NCBI RefSeq assembly: GCF_040807025.1
Contig: NC_090956.1
Span: 427,017 to 491,016 of the forward strand
Source of the DNA: Struthio camelus
Taxonomy: Eukaryota > Chordata > Aves > Struthioniformes > Struthionidae
Direction: 5' to 3'
Length of the DNA: 64,000 nt
The notes under the pieces were generated by a model. The model searched no databases and was not told the origin of the DNA. It was given only the letters and a program-made list of their open reading frames with translations. The position numbers were made by a program, and so were the translations under genes. This document shows, in pieces, positions 20,701 to 33,500 of this stretch. Position 1 is the first letter of the stretch. Each line of letters starts with the position of its first letter.

Positions 20701-23700
20701 TTTTAGGTTAAATTGGTTGTTTCTGTATCCAGGACTGCTGGTCCAATGCCTTCCATGAACATGATATTCATTTAAGAAACCCAAAACATGAAAATGAGAG
20801 ACTAGACAGTGTAAGGTGCCCTCTGGTCCTTAGGTGGGAGTGTGAAGTGGTAATTGTTACAAAAGTGTTTGTTTTCATGGCTGACCCTGACTGTTCATTA
20901 AAGAGGGTGAATGGTTGTCTCTCCCTCTGGAGGAACAAAAGAATGAGCGCATAAGACTTTAAAGATTCTGAATGTCTTTGCTGGCTGCCTCTTCCTGCTC
21001 CTGTGGACAGGAGATGAATGTTATTGATCAATAATAATATGTACAGAATTAATTGTTTCACAAGAGTGATTTTCTTCAGATAAGCAAGTTCCTCCTGCTT
21101 GAGAGTGACAGAGCCATGCATTTCGATTGTATCTTGCAGTCAAGCGTAATTGTAAAGTGAAAGTGTAATGACGGGTATGTCTTTATCAACCTGTTCCCTA
21201 CATTGTGTTTTTATCACTGCCATCTGCTCTGCCGAGAGCAGCAGCTGCCAGGTCTCACAAACAGCGCTGTCATGTACTTTAATGTAGAACAACATATTGT
21301 TATAATTTCTCTGATACTCCTAGATGGAATAACTTTAACTGAGGTAAGGTAGCGTTACGCTTGGCACTTTGGAATACATTTCATTGCAGTGTGTGTAGCA
21401 CATGTGATGTTCTTTCTGGAGCAGGCTATAACAGCACACCCAGTTCCACTTTCAGGAATCACTGGAAAACACTTCTTTTTCCAAAAATGTTACGTAACGC
21501 CCATCTGGGACATATGTGTCTCTGCTGAGATGTAACTGAGATGCCTTCAGTGTTTAGCATTGGTAACATATGTAGCCTTAGTTAACTTTGGATGTAAATT
21601 ATATAAATTAAATTATCATTAATATTTATTATCTATTTTTTTGTTTACATTAATTTGAATCTCCTTTGATTTATTCATATTTGCAAACATGTGCAGACAG
21701 CTCTTTCAACACTGCAAGAAACAAATAATTTTTACAATAATTGGTGCATCAAATATCTGTTGCACCTGCATTTGCAGTGCTTTGTTGAGTATTTTTGTCA
21801 GTGAACTTTTTAGTATCCAGACAGTCTGAGATTTATAGTGGTGTATTGGTTTCCATGGCTTATGGCACTGGGTACGTTTTCCGCTGTCTCAGTTGGACCT
21901 TAGGTGGGGGCATTTAATTTCAGACTAGACTAGATTCCACTAGGCATCCAATTTAAACCAGTCTAGGGCTCTCTCTTGAGTCAATGGAGAGAGAGAGGCC
22001 TTCTGAGAGTGATTCATCCCAGCCTGAGATGGATATTGAAGGTAGGCAAACATGTAGAATAAATTGTTTTCTGGGTTGTCCATTTCTCTCCTTGGGCTGC
22101 AGAAGGAGACTAAAAGGCTAGCTTAGATTCCCTCTTTCTTGCCTTTTAGGCACATAAAGGTAGGTGAGGTGAATCATGTACTGAATATATGTCAGGACTT
22201 CCTCTTGTTTTCAGAGTGCCTGCCAAAATCTTGCTTGTGCACCAAGTTTAGGAAATATGCTTGGTGTAATCCAATTCCACAGAGATATCTCTCCTTGTAA
22301 GCAATGAGATACATCCTCTTTTTGCATACTATTCCTTTGAAGGCGTACTTAATGCAGTTTTTACTATGAAGGTAGTCCCAATGACTCCTCAAGCAAGTAG
22401 CTAGCTAATCTCTTCTTTCCACATTAGTCCCTATTCTTTGAGCTTCATAGAGCTTTTACTTCCTAGTACTCTGGTGTAGCATTTGGGAGTCTCAGTCCTG
22501 TTCACAGTGCTGGAGCACATCTTATCTGCAATGGACTTCAGTCTGGAAAGAATGACTTTGTTTGTGTGGCAAATTCCAGTTGTGCTGCCAAGAGTTCTCT
22601 GTTTTTCTGTAATCTCTTCCTGTGTGTTTTAACCTGGTTCCAAACTATGATCTGTTTCTTGCAGGTGATTCATTCTCCCAAAACGAGATGATTAGGTCTT
22701 CAACATTACCACTGTCACAAACCTTTGAGTGCGTTTACACCTTTTTTTGTACTATGTGTTTATGAACATCTCTGAGTTTCATTTTTACATGGAGTGCCGT
22801 ATTCCACAAATTTCTGTGATACCTTTCCAGTTAGCCTCTACCTAAGTTTATGGAAAACTTTTTAAATCGTTGAGTGCTTTAGGGCCAACTGGTGCCAGAA
22901 ATATAGCTACTTCCTCCTTTCTTTTTAATCATATATGCTGCTAATAGGTGCAACATAAAGTTCCGTTTAAATCTTCTCCAGTTGTGCTTCACGCTTTTGA
23001 AAGCTCCAAAGCTACATTTTTGCATCTGTAGTTCTATTTATACGTGGTTGCGCTTCCATAGCCAGTGAGAAGACAGCACTGTGATGAGGTCTGCTCTTTT
23101 GTGTGTCTTATCTTGGCCTTATGTACTATGCTCCTCTCCTGTACAGCACCCCAGACGTGATTAGTCCTGGGTGCAACTCCCTCATTACCTACTGTGTGAA
23201 GCCCAACCATGTAAAAGAGGATCCTCATGAAGTGTAATAAGTAAAAGTGAGCAGCAGTGTAACAGTGATGGTCATGGTGCACAGTTCACAGCCTTCTCTT
23301 TCAGAAGCACTTTACCATTTGACAGAAATGTCTACATTCATTGACCCAATGGTGATAGAATCAGGAGTTCAGCATGTTTTCTCCAAGTCTTGGATGGTGG
23401 ACTAATAACTCATGTTTGTGGACTGTTGAGCGCCGATGGAGAACAGTGTGCCGCTGTCCTGGAGTCTGTTGAGGGTGTGGGTTACACATGTGTCAGTATG
23501 CAGTGAACCCAAGTGCATCAGAAGGAGCACTGTGACAACACTGGTAATTTATCTGACTACCCCAGTTATGTTTGGTGGGATGAATGCTTTTATAAGGCAT
23601 GCAGATCTGCACGTGTCACAAAATAATCCAGAGCACTGGAATAGAGGAGCTGTGCTCTAATCCGTTATTGCAGTTTAAACTTGTGATAATGTGGCAATAT

Positions 23701-24268
23701 CAGCATCTTTTCATTAAATTTCACTTCAGTTTTTAAGTGAAGCTAAACACAATGCAGAAATTTTACACAGAAGTAGAATCACACAGAACTGTTGCCTGGG
23801 TCACTCACTCAATACCCACAGGATTCTGCCTCATGACATTATTTTACTCTTTCAGTGATAAAATGTACTGGAGCAAAATTTACAGGGAGAAGCATGGGAA
23901 TCATGCATTTTCCTTGGGAGAAGTAGAGATGACAGGGGACCTGGACAAGAATTGATGATATATTTTTTTTGTAGCTTCTTTGTAGATGTATTTATGAGAT
24001 AATTACAGGACTTCAGAAGGGGACCCACTGTCCCTCCTAGGATTTAATCTGCATAATTGCAGCTTTTATGATTTTCTTTAATTGTTTATATTATAAAATA
24101 ATATTTTCCTTAAAAAAATAGGAAACCAAAATAATGTCCAAAATTGCTCTAGATTCTGGGATAATTTGTTTATTATGAAAAATCTCTGCACTTTGTCATT
24201 TCCAAATGGTTTTGGCAAGTGAGAGGTTAGATGTATTCATTTGGATATTTCAGTTTGTTTTTTTCAAA

Positions 24269-24348
24269 AAAACCTGTTCTACAAAATGATAGGGTTAAAG
24301 CTTAAAACTTGTTCCACAAAATAATAGGGTTAAAGCTTAAAACCTGTT
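24269..24348. repeat. 35-base tandem repeat, 2.3 copies
   Basis: Unit 1 (24,269-24,303) and unit 2 (24,304-24,338) are both 35 bases and differ at three positions. The first 10 bases of a third unit follow. Each unit ends ATAGGGTTAAAGCTT. Confidence 0.9.
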
Positions 24349-27300
24349 ATTAACATGAGTAAACCTGAAAGAAAGCAAAAATCAAAAGTTGTGGTTACAA
24401 AGAAGGGCGAAAAACCACTAAAACAGTGCTTACTGTATTTTCCACCTTTATTTAGGGAGGATTTTTATGTATGAGAGAATTAAGCAAAAAAGTGAAGAAC
24501 CTTTATGTGCTAGTAAAATTAAACACCATCAGGGTCTTTATTTGTGGCAAAAGTCCAAGGAAAACTTTCATCTGTGCTTGCAGGTAGGGTCTGGCCAATT
24601 TAGGTAGCAAACAGATACCTACCCAGAGATTGCAACGTATATTAAAAGCGATAACTAACAAACAGCTGCTGTGTAGCTTGGTCTTAGTACAGTCTCGTCG
24701 CTGACATCAGTGGCAGGTCTCTGGGCATACTTTTAGATCCTAGGCCCTTGTTTTCACCGTCTCCTATATTTTGAAACCCAACTGTCTGGCCAGGTTGGTG
24801 CCTGCAAACTCTTGCCTTACTTTTGCCTCAGAGTCTCTTACAAGGGATGAATAGCTAGCAAAGAAGGAAAATTGCAACCTACCTGTTGCAATCTGTCCAT
24901 CTCATATGCATGTGTGGTAAAACTCCGATGCCAGATCTGTTGGCACACTGGCAAGAGTTGCAAGGAAAACTGATTTGAGTGATTTCTGCTAGGGATGAAC
25001 ACTGGTGAGAAACACCATTTCTGATTATCAGAAAAGACATAGGCAAAAAGAAATAATCATTATAACGAAGGTGGAATATTTACCTTCTTTTTCAATTGTA
25101 CTAAAAGGTAAAGTATTGAACAGCTGATAACAATGCAAAGGACAGAGGCAAATAGGCAGCTTGTTAGACTGTTTGGGAAGGTGTGGCAAGTGGAAGACTT
25201 TCTTACAGAAGTGTGAAAGAGACTCAGCATATGACTCCCCAAGTTTCTTTGCCTCATCGGAATGAATGTTTATTTTTGGCCAAGGAGAGGCTATTTGAAT
25301 TGTGAATAGTGTTCTCCTAATGGCAAACAGAAGATCGGGCCAGAGAAAAGTCTCTTGGCGTTTAAATGAAGTTGTTATGCTCTAGAAATGTAAGCCTTAC
25401 CTACTGTTCTGGTGGTGCATTTCAAGAGCTGATAAAGGCTCCTGGCACTATACTGACCTTGAGCGTACACCAGATTGCCTTTTTACCCTAATGTCGTGAA
25501 AGTGTCATTTTTATTAACCACACTTTATATATATATGCATATACCTTGAGAGGAGGAATATACATCTAAACATTTTTTTTCTCACTCACAAGACTTGCTG
25601 ATCTCATTTGAAACTGCTGTTTGATTTAGCTGCCAGACTGGGGCTGTAAATGCTGCATTAGTTTTTTTTGGTGCTCTGTTGTAAGTATCTTTAGAAGTTT
25701 GCACAGTTATTTGTGTTCATACGTCACATTCTTATTAATGAGCACAGTATAATTATTGGTTGTATTGACTTTTGTTTCTGTGGATGTTTTTAAAAGATGT
25801 TTTAAAGGCTTTGCTGAAGTTTGCATGTGCTTCAGAAATTAAATTTAGTCTGTGATTTTATTACCCTTTTTATTTAATTTATCTTAACTGTTGCTTTCAA
25901 GCTGTGAACCAGCTGTTGACTTTGAAAAAACATTGTTCAATTTGAAAGGAGCATTTTAAAGCTTAATGTAATGGCTGTAAGTAATCACTATGGCAATTAT
26001 ATTCTCTGGTGTTGTGCGTCACTATAATAATATTGGAGGTTGTGAGAAAATGCAGGAGAGAGACACATCAAGTTCAGATTTCTCAATTTTGCCTGCACCT
26101 CTCCCTTTTGTGTACAGTTCGGCGTCACTGCTTGAATCACAGCAGAAAAACTGAAGCTCCTCTCTGTTGTGGCTCTGTGAGCGCCCAGCAGGAAACAGTA
26201 GCCTTCTTTTGAGCATAGTTCTCCATCTTTCATCTCAAACTGGACGTGTTTTTTTCTTTCTCCACGTTGGCAGACTGTAGGTGGATGCTTGTTGCACTGA
26301 CAAACACTTGCTGCTCTGATGACTCATCCTGACTATTTCCAAGATGTTGCACCTGACACAGAGTGGAATTACATTCTTTTCTCTTCTTGAGCAACTTTGT
26401 GCCCACCTTGTGTGGTACAGGTGGGTGCAAAGCTTGTTGCAGTGCATGTAGAGCTCTGCTCCTGGGCTGAGCTGGAGTGCTTGGCATCCTGCAAAGTCAG
26501 GTTCGTGTTGCAGTTGTGCTCTGGAAATGAGCAGCTACTTGCGTTGGTGAGGAGAATTAATGCAAAAAGTTAAGGGTGTGTCTTCCACTGCTTCAGAAAG
26601 AATATCCTCCATTTTTTTTGTGGGCAACTCTAGTCAAAGCAGGACTCTTTGGAGTGGAGCTCTTGGGGAAAAGAACTTTCTGGGCCACTGCTGTGAAGAT
26701 AAGTGAAGCAGCATGCACTCGGGATCCCTTTCTGTGGTTAAAAAACAAAAATGCTATGCAGCTTCCTCTGCCCTGGAAATTCTCCCCATAATTATTTTAA
26801 AAGAAAGTTAATATGCATCTTGTGCTGGGAACGGGCTACGTTTTAGTGAGTGACCTAGCTATGTTATACAAACAGCTTGTGTTTGGAAACTAGAGACTAT
26901 AGTGGTGCTCTAAAAAGATAGTCTTGCAAGTTGCTCAACTGTGCAGTGCTTAGCCCCTTCTATCCTTTTGCCTGTGTGTGCTGCACAGCAGGTTCAAGTC
27001 ACCTACCAAGCTAGACCATCAGTTCCAGTAACAGCTTTGTGAAATAATAATTCATCTGGGGAAGACCCAGTAGGAAGCTGAGATTCGGCAGTGTACTAAA
27101 CCTTCCCCCAAATTTGCTTTGTAGCAAGATGCCACTTTTGGGATGGTGCTTGCTGTGTTTGAGCCTTGTTATCAAAAGAAAGATCTTACAGCAGCAAGAT
27201 CTGAGCCAATGTGGTAATAGTGGCAAGAACAGGAGGGGCGAGTGTGCAGGGAGCTAGGGGCATTGAGAATTTGGGACAAGATGGCTTACCACTGAGACAA

Positions 27301-28530
27301 AATTACTGGTGATAGCAGTATTTGGTTGCCATGGTTTTAGAGGGAGGATAAAAGATGCATATGGTAGAGGTTTTTGTGATGGCACTTATAATGGGTGGTA
27401 GTCATGGTGATGTGATTGGGATGAGCCTCTGCTAAGAGGTAGTCCTGCTTTAATATTGGTAACGCTCAGCTAGAATGGTCTGTACTTTACCTTAAAAGAA
27501 AAGTAACATTAACATGAGAGTGGAAGCATATCCAAGTATGTCTGTATGTGTGTGCAGTATGCATCTTCTGCATGACATCTGCTGCAAAATGAACTTGAAG
27601 TAGTTTCCTGTTTCTGCATCTGTGTGTCATGCACAGGAAAACAAAGGCACAGATACAGACGTAAGTGTTCTTTGAGATCAGGTGTATCCCTTCCAAACAT
27701 GTCTGGTAGAAGCTTGGCTAATGACCATGGATTTGGCACAAAGGGGTAGGCACTAAATCCTGATTGTTTTGACAAAGGACATATGACTTGTGAATTACCT
27801 TATATACATGTATGTATAAATAAGACGTTCAAAGAAGGTAACTGCTGGGATGGAGATAGAAATGGAAGCGTGTTCTGAAAAGTTAAAAGCTTAACCAGCA
27901 TCCCAAGGTATTTTTTAGTGTAGCAGATTGAAATTCCTCTGGGTGCAGCAAATGAGACACATAAAGTCTAATGCCCTGTGAAATCACAAAAAGCCACTTT
28001 CAATACATGGAAAAAACAACTTTTACACAAAAATAAAAATTGATAGACTCTTCCTCTGATAATCCAAATATCAGGTTAGACTTTAACAGTATCCATTACC
28101 ATTTATAAAGTGTATTTCAGTTGTTAAATGCACTAGCTGATTTGTCATTATGTAGAATTTAAAGTGATGAATCCTATATTCTTCCATCTTTTTCACTCTA
28201 AGAAATTAAACAAAGTGTGTGACAAATGGCTCTCAAGTTACATCAAGTATTTCAATCTGCTGTCTGCTGCACCTGTACTGCTATTCTGGGTGTGGAACCA
28301 AACCCCTTGTTTAAAAGCTGTTTTTGAGGAGGCCCTGTGGCAGGAGATGTTAAGAGCTGTGTGAGAGGTCACAGATGGACAGCCCAATGCCAGTAAGCAG
28401 AGCTGCAGGTCTGGCACCTCAGAGCCAGGAAGCTTTCCTATGTTAGAGAAGGAGCACTAACATGCAAATGTGATGAGAGAGCTCCCCTTCTCATCATTGC
28501 AGCCATTTCTGATCTTTCACTGAATCACAG

Positions 28531-28965
28531 AATGGTTGAGGTTGGAGGGGACCTCTGGAAATCATCTAGTCCAACCCCCCTGCTCAAGCAGGGTCACCTA
28601 GAGCAAGTTACCTAGAACCATGTCCAGACAGCTTTTGAATATCTCCAGGGAAGGAGACTCTGCAACCTCTCTGGGCAACCTGTTCCAGTGTTCTGTCACC
28701 CTCACAGTCAAGAAGTTTGTCCTCAGGTTCAGATGGAACTGCCTGGGTTTCAGTTTGTGCCCGTTGCCTCTCGTCCTATCGCTGGGCACCACGGAGAAGA
28801 GACTGGCCCCATCCTCTCGACACCCTCCCTTCAGATATTCGCATACACTGATGAGATTGCCTCTCAGTCTTCTCTTCTCCAGGCTACACAGGCCCAGCTC
28901 TCTCAGCCTTTCCCCATAGGAGAGATGCTCCAGTCCCCTCATCATCTTAGTAACACTCCACTGGA
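28531..28965 (-). mobile_element. CR1 LINE fragment, 5'-truncated, sense on - strand
   Basis: It has the same architecture as the copy at 6.5 kb. The 3' tail unit (reversed CACAGAATGG) is at the left, followed by GGACCTCTGG and TGCTCAAGCAGGGTCACC, then ORF2 C-terminal coding on the - strand ([57 protein letters not shown]). Here the ORF2 C-terminus reads through to the family's normal end. The copy breaks off at about 28,965 beside a short perfect hairpin. Confidence 0.93.
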
Positions 28966-28994
28966 CCTTTCTGATACACCTTTCATCAGAAAGG
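28966..28994. repeat. 10-base perfect inverted repeat at CR1 junction
   Basis: CCTTTCTGAT and ATCAGAAAGG flank a 9-base loop, exactly where the CR1 similarity ends. It may be a by-product of the 5' junction of target-primed insertion, or chance. Confidence 0.7.
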
Positions 28995-29189
28995 AGTGGG
29001 GAAGCTGTCCTGTGTGGCAAAGTGCAGCTTCAGGCAGGATTTCATGGGAATAATCAGCTTTACAGTCCTAGGATATGTCAGTACTGGCACTTGGGAAAAC
29101 ACCCAGTGCACCATAGTCGTTGTAGCCTAACTGGAGAAGAGCTGGAGGGAGCATAAGGTGGGAAGGAATCCAGTGTCTGTTTTTTTTAG

Positions 29190-30590
29190 GAATGCATGAA
29201 GTTGGTAGCACATGGGTAGGTGTGATATACTGAAGACTTACTGTAACTTTTGTAGAGAAAAGCATGTCTCATTAATATCTTGGAGTTCTCTGAAGGAGGC
29301 AGCAAACGCGGGACAGAAAAATCTAGTTTATATATTCTGCTTGGAGTTCCAAAAATAATTCAGTAAGTCCCTCATGAGAGACTTCTTAAGAAAGTAAGCA
29401 GCTATAGGATAAGTGGGCAGGTCAGCAGATGGACAAGTAACTGAAAAAAAAAGTGTAGGAGTAAATGATCAGTTTTCACAGTGAAGGGAAGTCACCAGTG
29501 GAATCCTGTGGAGATCTGTGCTTTGGCTGTTCAACGTACACATATATGATCTGGAAAAGAGGGTGAACAATGACAATGTGCTTGCTGACGATTCCAAGTT
29601 ACTCAGGATAGTAAAAATACGGGTTGACTGCTGAGAGCTGTGGAAAGCCTTCTGTATAGTGAGTGACTGATCAGATGTAGTTCAATGTAGATAAATATGA
29701 AGTGATGGATGGAAGGAGAAACAATCCTAATTTTACATATACAGCGATGAGTACTGCGGTGATTATTAAGTCATGAGACCTGATATTGTAGTAAATACTT
29801 CTGTGGAAATGCTGGATTAGCACTCAGTCGTAATCAAAACAGTAAATACCATGTTTAGGAATTATTAGAGATGGAGTAGAGAACAAAACAGGTAACATCA
29901 TTATGTCCTTGCATAAATTTGTCGTGCATGTGCACCATGAATATGCAGTGCTGTTTCCCCTTTTCAGAAAGCAAAGAGCTGAACTGGAAAAGGTTAGCCA
30001 GGAGTGACAAAGATGATCAAAGATCTGGAATGACTTCTTTAGGGGGAAAGCTTTGGCTTCAAAGAGAGACATTTGAAGGGAGTCTAATGTTTGTATAGAA
30101 TCCTGTGGATTCGGAAGGGTGAACAGTCTTTCCTTTTTCACTGCTTCTACGTATACAGGAGCTGGAGGTAGAGGAGACATGGTAATTACATACGTCAAAG
30201 CAAAAAGAAAAGGGAGGTACTTATTCACACTGTGCATAGTTGAGCTATGGAACTCCTTGCACCAGGATGTTGTAGATGCTAAAAGTTTCCATGAGTTCAA
30301 AAAGTGCCAGCATAAAATTGGGGAAGAAAAACCCATTTATAAATATTAAAGTACCAATATTAAAAAAAAAAAAAGTAAAATATCGAAGACCCACCCCACA
30401 TTGACTCAGACAGTTTCGAAGCTGCATCATCGCTAGAGGTTGAGGACATAGCACTACATGCTTGCCCAGTTATATTCTTTTCCAGGCATTTTAATGTGGC
30501 TGTTATCAAAAACGGGATGTTGGACTGAACGGACTTTGGGTTTGAACTCATGTGGCCACTCTTATATGTCTGTATTATCCTAGATTTGAC
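29190..30590 (+). mobile_element. Ancient degenerate CR1-type LINE, sense on + strand
   Basis: A worn reverse-transcriptase body can be followed across about 1.4 kb. It includes TCATTAATATCTTGGAGTTC, then AAGTCCCTCATGAGAGACTT, then GGATCTGT-like words with CTGTTCAACGTACACATATA. A degraded FADD box follows (CTTGCTGACGATTCCAAG, read L-A-D-D-S-K). The 3' part has ACTTATTCACACTGTGCATA, GGAACTCCTTGCACCAGGAT and a final GGACTGAACGGACTTTGGGT. These are the landmarks of the old CR1 lineages common in turtles and other reptiles. Frameshifts and stops break the frame throughout. It predates the copy next to it by a wide margin. Confidence 0.8.
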
Positions 30591-30599
30591 ACATTTAAG

Positions 30600-33500
30600 C
30601 TAGAGAATTGCCAATGACATAGGTTCCCAATTAGGCCCAATATTTTTTTTTACCTTAGAAATTTACCTCTGGCTCTGCAGAGGCACTGTGACCTTAGGCT
30701 GTGTTGGCTGTTTTGTGCTTGCAGTGGAAGTTGTGTTGCCAGCAGTGGAAGTCATATCCAAAGACAGGAGACAAGTGCCAGCTGCCGCCTTGCATGGAGG
30801 TCAGATTCCGTTGGAGATCAGTGGGTGTGCCACTGATCTGGTGATGTTTTGCTGGTGATGGTGGAGGAAGAAAGGGTAAGAAGTGGTTCAGTCAGCACTA
30901 GGACCCATTCTGAGTTCTCTACTGAGATAGTCAGTGAAGCACTGCGAATGTTTTTGGAGGCTTCTGTGCTGCAGATGCTGATCTAACAACCCTACATGCT
31001 TTTTGGTGAGTATTCTTATTGTGTGTGCAAGGGCTGAAGAACCTACTAGCACTGAGGAACTCAGATGGTCAGGAGGTTGTGGCCTTCTAGATGGAAATTT
31101 TAAATCTGTTAATGGGACACTGACTTAGTCTCCACCATTCCCATTCCTTTGCCTGCTTTGTTCCTCACTGTGCAGCCCAAGAATCATGGGGTTAAGTTCA
31201 GTGCTTCCCTGTGCTCCGTGGCTGTATTGCTGTCAGGAAGGAGCCAGCTCTCCAGCTTTTCCTCAGCAGGAATCTTCTCATTTATATGCATCAGAAACAA
31301 TTTCTGTGAATTTAATTAATCACAGTTTACGTGGTAATAACCCTTGGAATATTTTTTATGGGTAAATAATGTATATCCCCTGCTGTGGGAGGGATCTGCT
31401 GGTTCCAACATTCAATTATTGCATAATCTACTTCCCATTAAATAATCAGTGAGTGAGACCCAAGGAAACTAGCAGAAGGAGAATAATTAGCAGCTGCTTT
31501 ATGTCCAGGACAGGGACATATCTTCTTAATGCTCATTTAGAACCCCCTACAGTTAAGGAGAATGCAGTTTTGTTGTGCCACCAAGTGGATTTTGCAGAGG
31601 GGATATCTGATTGGCAGAGGGCGGTGCTGTACACAGAGATTTTGGGCTAATTCTCAGTACAGGGAATTTCAGTGAATGAGCAGCCTGGGGAACATCTGGC
31701 TGCAAGATTTTGTTCAGTCCCTCTGTCCCTAATCAGGCAAACTCCGAGCAGCTCTAGTCACAAGTATATCACTTTCTGTGAAAAGAGGAGGGTCATTATC
31801 GTCCAGTGCCACTGACAGAACTGACAGAAGAGAAGGTGAAGAGACTTGCTCAGAGGTGCATGGTATGCCTGCAACAGAACAGGGTTGGGCGTAAACCACT
31901 GCCAGCTCATCCTTGCCAGCCTGTAGAATGGCTACAGCTGAATGCCCAGGAAGCACGGTTCTTGGGAGTGGAAGGGGCTAGATGCTGCTCTCAGTTTTTA
32001 GGTTGCCTTATATGCTTTTTCTGACTATGACAATAAGAGTCTTGTTAAAGAAAAGCATCCCATGCTGTCACATAGGACACAGCATGACATATCCTTGCTG
32101 TGTCAGCGAGCACATGCTGGTGCCTGAGAGTGGGCATGGAGACCCCATTGGAGATTGAGACCATTCTCTCTAGGGAGAACCTAAAGCCCAGTTCTCAATT
32201 CCTCTGAGGCTTGGGCAATGCTACACCTCTCCCAGAGGAGGACTGAGCTTCATGTGTTTATTGCTGGCAGTTAGCAGCTCCTGCTGCTACAAGATTAGTC
32301 CTTCTGCTGAACAGTAAGTGTCCAGGAACTAGCCAGCCAGTGCAGGCCTGGCTGCTAACCTTTGGGAAGATGACCTGCCAGCCCATTTAGCAGACACCTA
32401 CATGTTTACAACATGCGCATAGCGAACTGCTCTGAAATGAGGTTATGTCTGGCTGAGAAATGCTTGCTTAAGAGCATGCTGTAGTCCCCACACTGTGATT
32501 ATCATAAGCACCAGCAGATAATTGTATTGTTCCCAATTTATGTTTCCTTTTCCTCCTTGTCCTTGGTGTTTTTGCTTTTATTTAATGTTGTATTCTCCGT
32601 TGTAATTACTTCTTTAATCTGTAATGTTGCTGCCTGCCTGACTCCCCTAGCTCCTGACTGCCTTCAGGACCAGCACTGTAAACAAGTCATGGTGTCTCAG
32701 CAGTAAGGTTCCTGCTGAAATAGCTCCTTAAATAAATAAAAGGCAAATTAGATATTGGAAAAGAACTTAAAATAACATCTGAATTCCTGGAGACTTCATC
32801 TTACATCTCTGTTAGGGATGAATGGGTTCAACATGAATAGTACTCCCCTGGAATGGAAAATAATGAAATGCTGTTCACCAGCCTCTGTGGGCTGAAATGA
32901 GAGTAGACTTCAGTGATAAATAAGAGCAAAATGCAAAGATGTCCCTGGGTGAAAGATGGGAGCAAAGGATGTGAACATCATTGGACTATAAACATGCTAT
33001 CTCTGGAATGTGCCTTAGCTTGCCTCCGGATATCTGCTTTGGCTGTGATGGGTCTAGCATGTCCTCTTGTCCAGTGGGAACAAGCTGAAAGCCCTTCGCT
33101 GAGACAGTAACGTGGACACTGCAAAGAGTTCAGCTGTTCCTGCCAGTGCTTTGCATTTCATGCTAGACCGTGACCTTCCCTGATAGAGTTGCATCTTTTA
33201 AACACAGACTCATTGTGTTCAATTCTTAGCCCTTTAATGAAATACAACCATTTGAAATTCTCTAAGTGAGTTTTTTCCTGGTATTCCCCCATGCTGATAT
33301 AATGATGAAATCTTCCCTTTTTTCTGCTTCAGGTGATTTACTCATGCTTGCATTTTGACTGTTACGTTTTTATTGTGCGATGGTTGTTTGATGCTCACCC
33401 CTTCTCCGCATCTACTTCAGGAGTTTATGGCTGGACAAGCCCTGAAGAAGCATGCATATTTGCTCATCGCATTCTTCCCCTCTTGTGCATGAGATATCAA

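Larger units (their letters stand above)
14400..28520. other. Intergenic desert, left part
   Basis: About 14 kb of AT-rich sequence with no exon, RNA gene or clear mobile element. All open frames are below about 120 codons, lack recognisable domains and overlap on both strands. Short tandem duplications at 17.73 and 24.27 kb are listed separately. A segment at about 21.85-22.18 kb looks like a possible worn interspersed repeat, but I cannot name it. Confidence 0.7.

Noticed and set aside
28598-29053. 140-codon minus-strand and 99/121-codon plus-strand frames
   Set aside because: All belong to, or lie antisense to, the CR1 copy at 28.5 kb.
29824-30336. 170-codon minus-strand frame
   Set aside because: It is antisense to the ancient LINE on the + strand; the coding landmarks are on the other strand.
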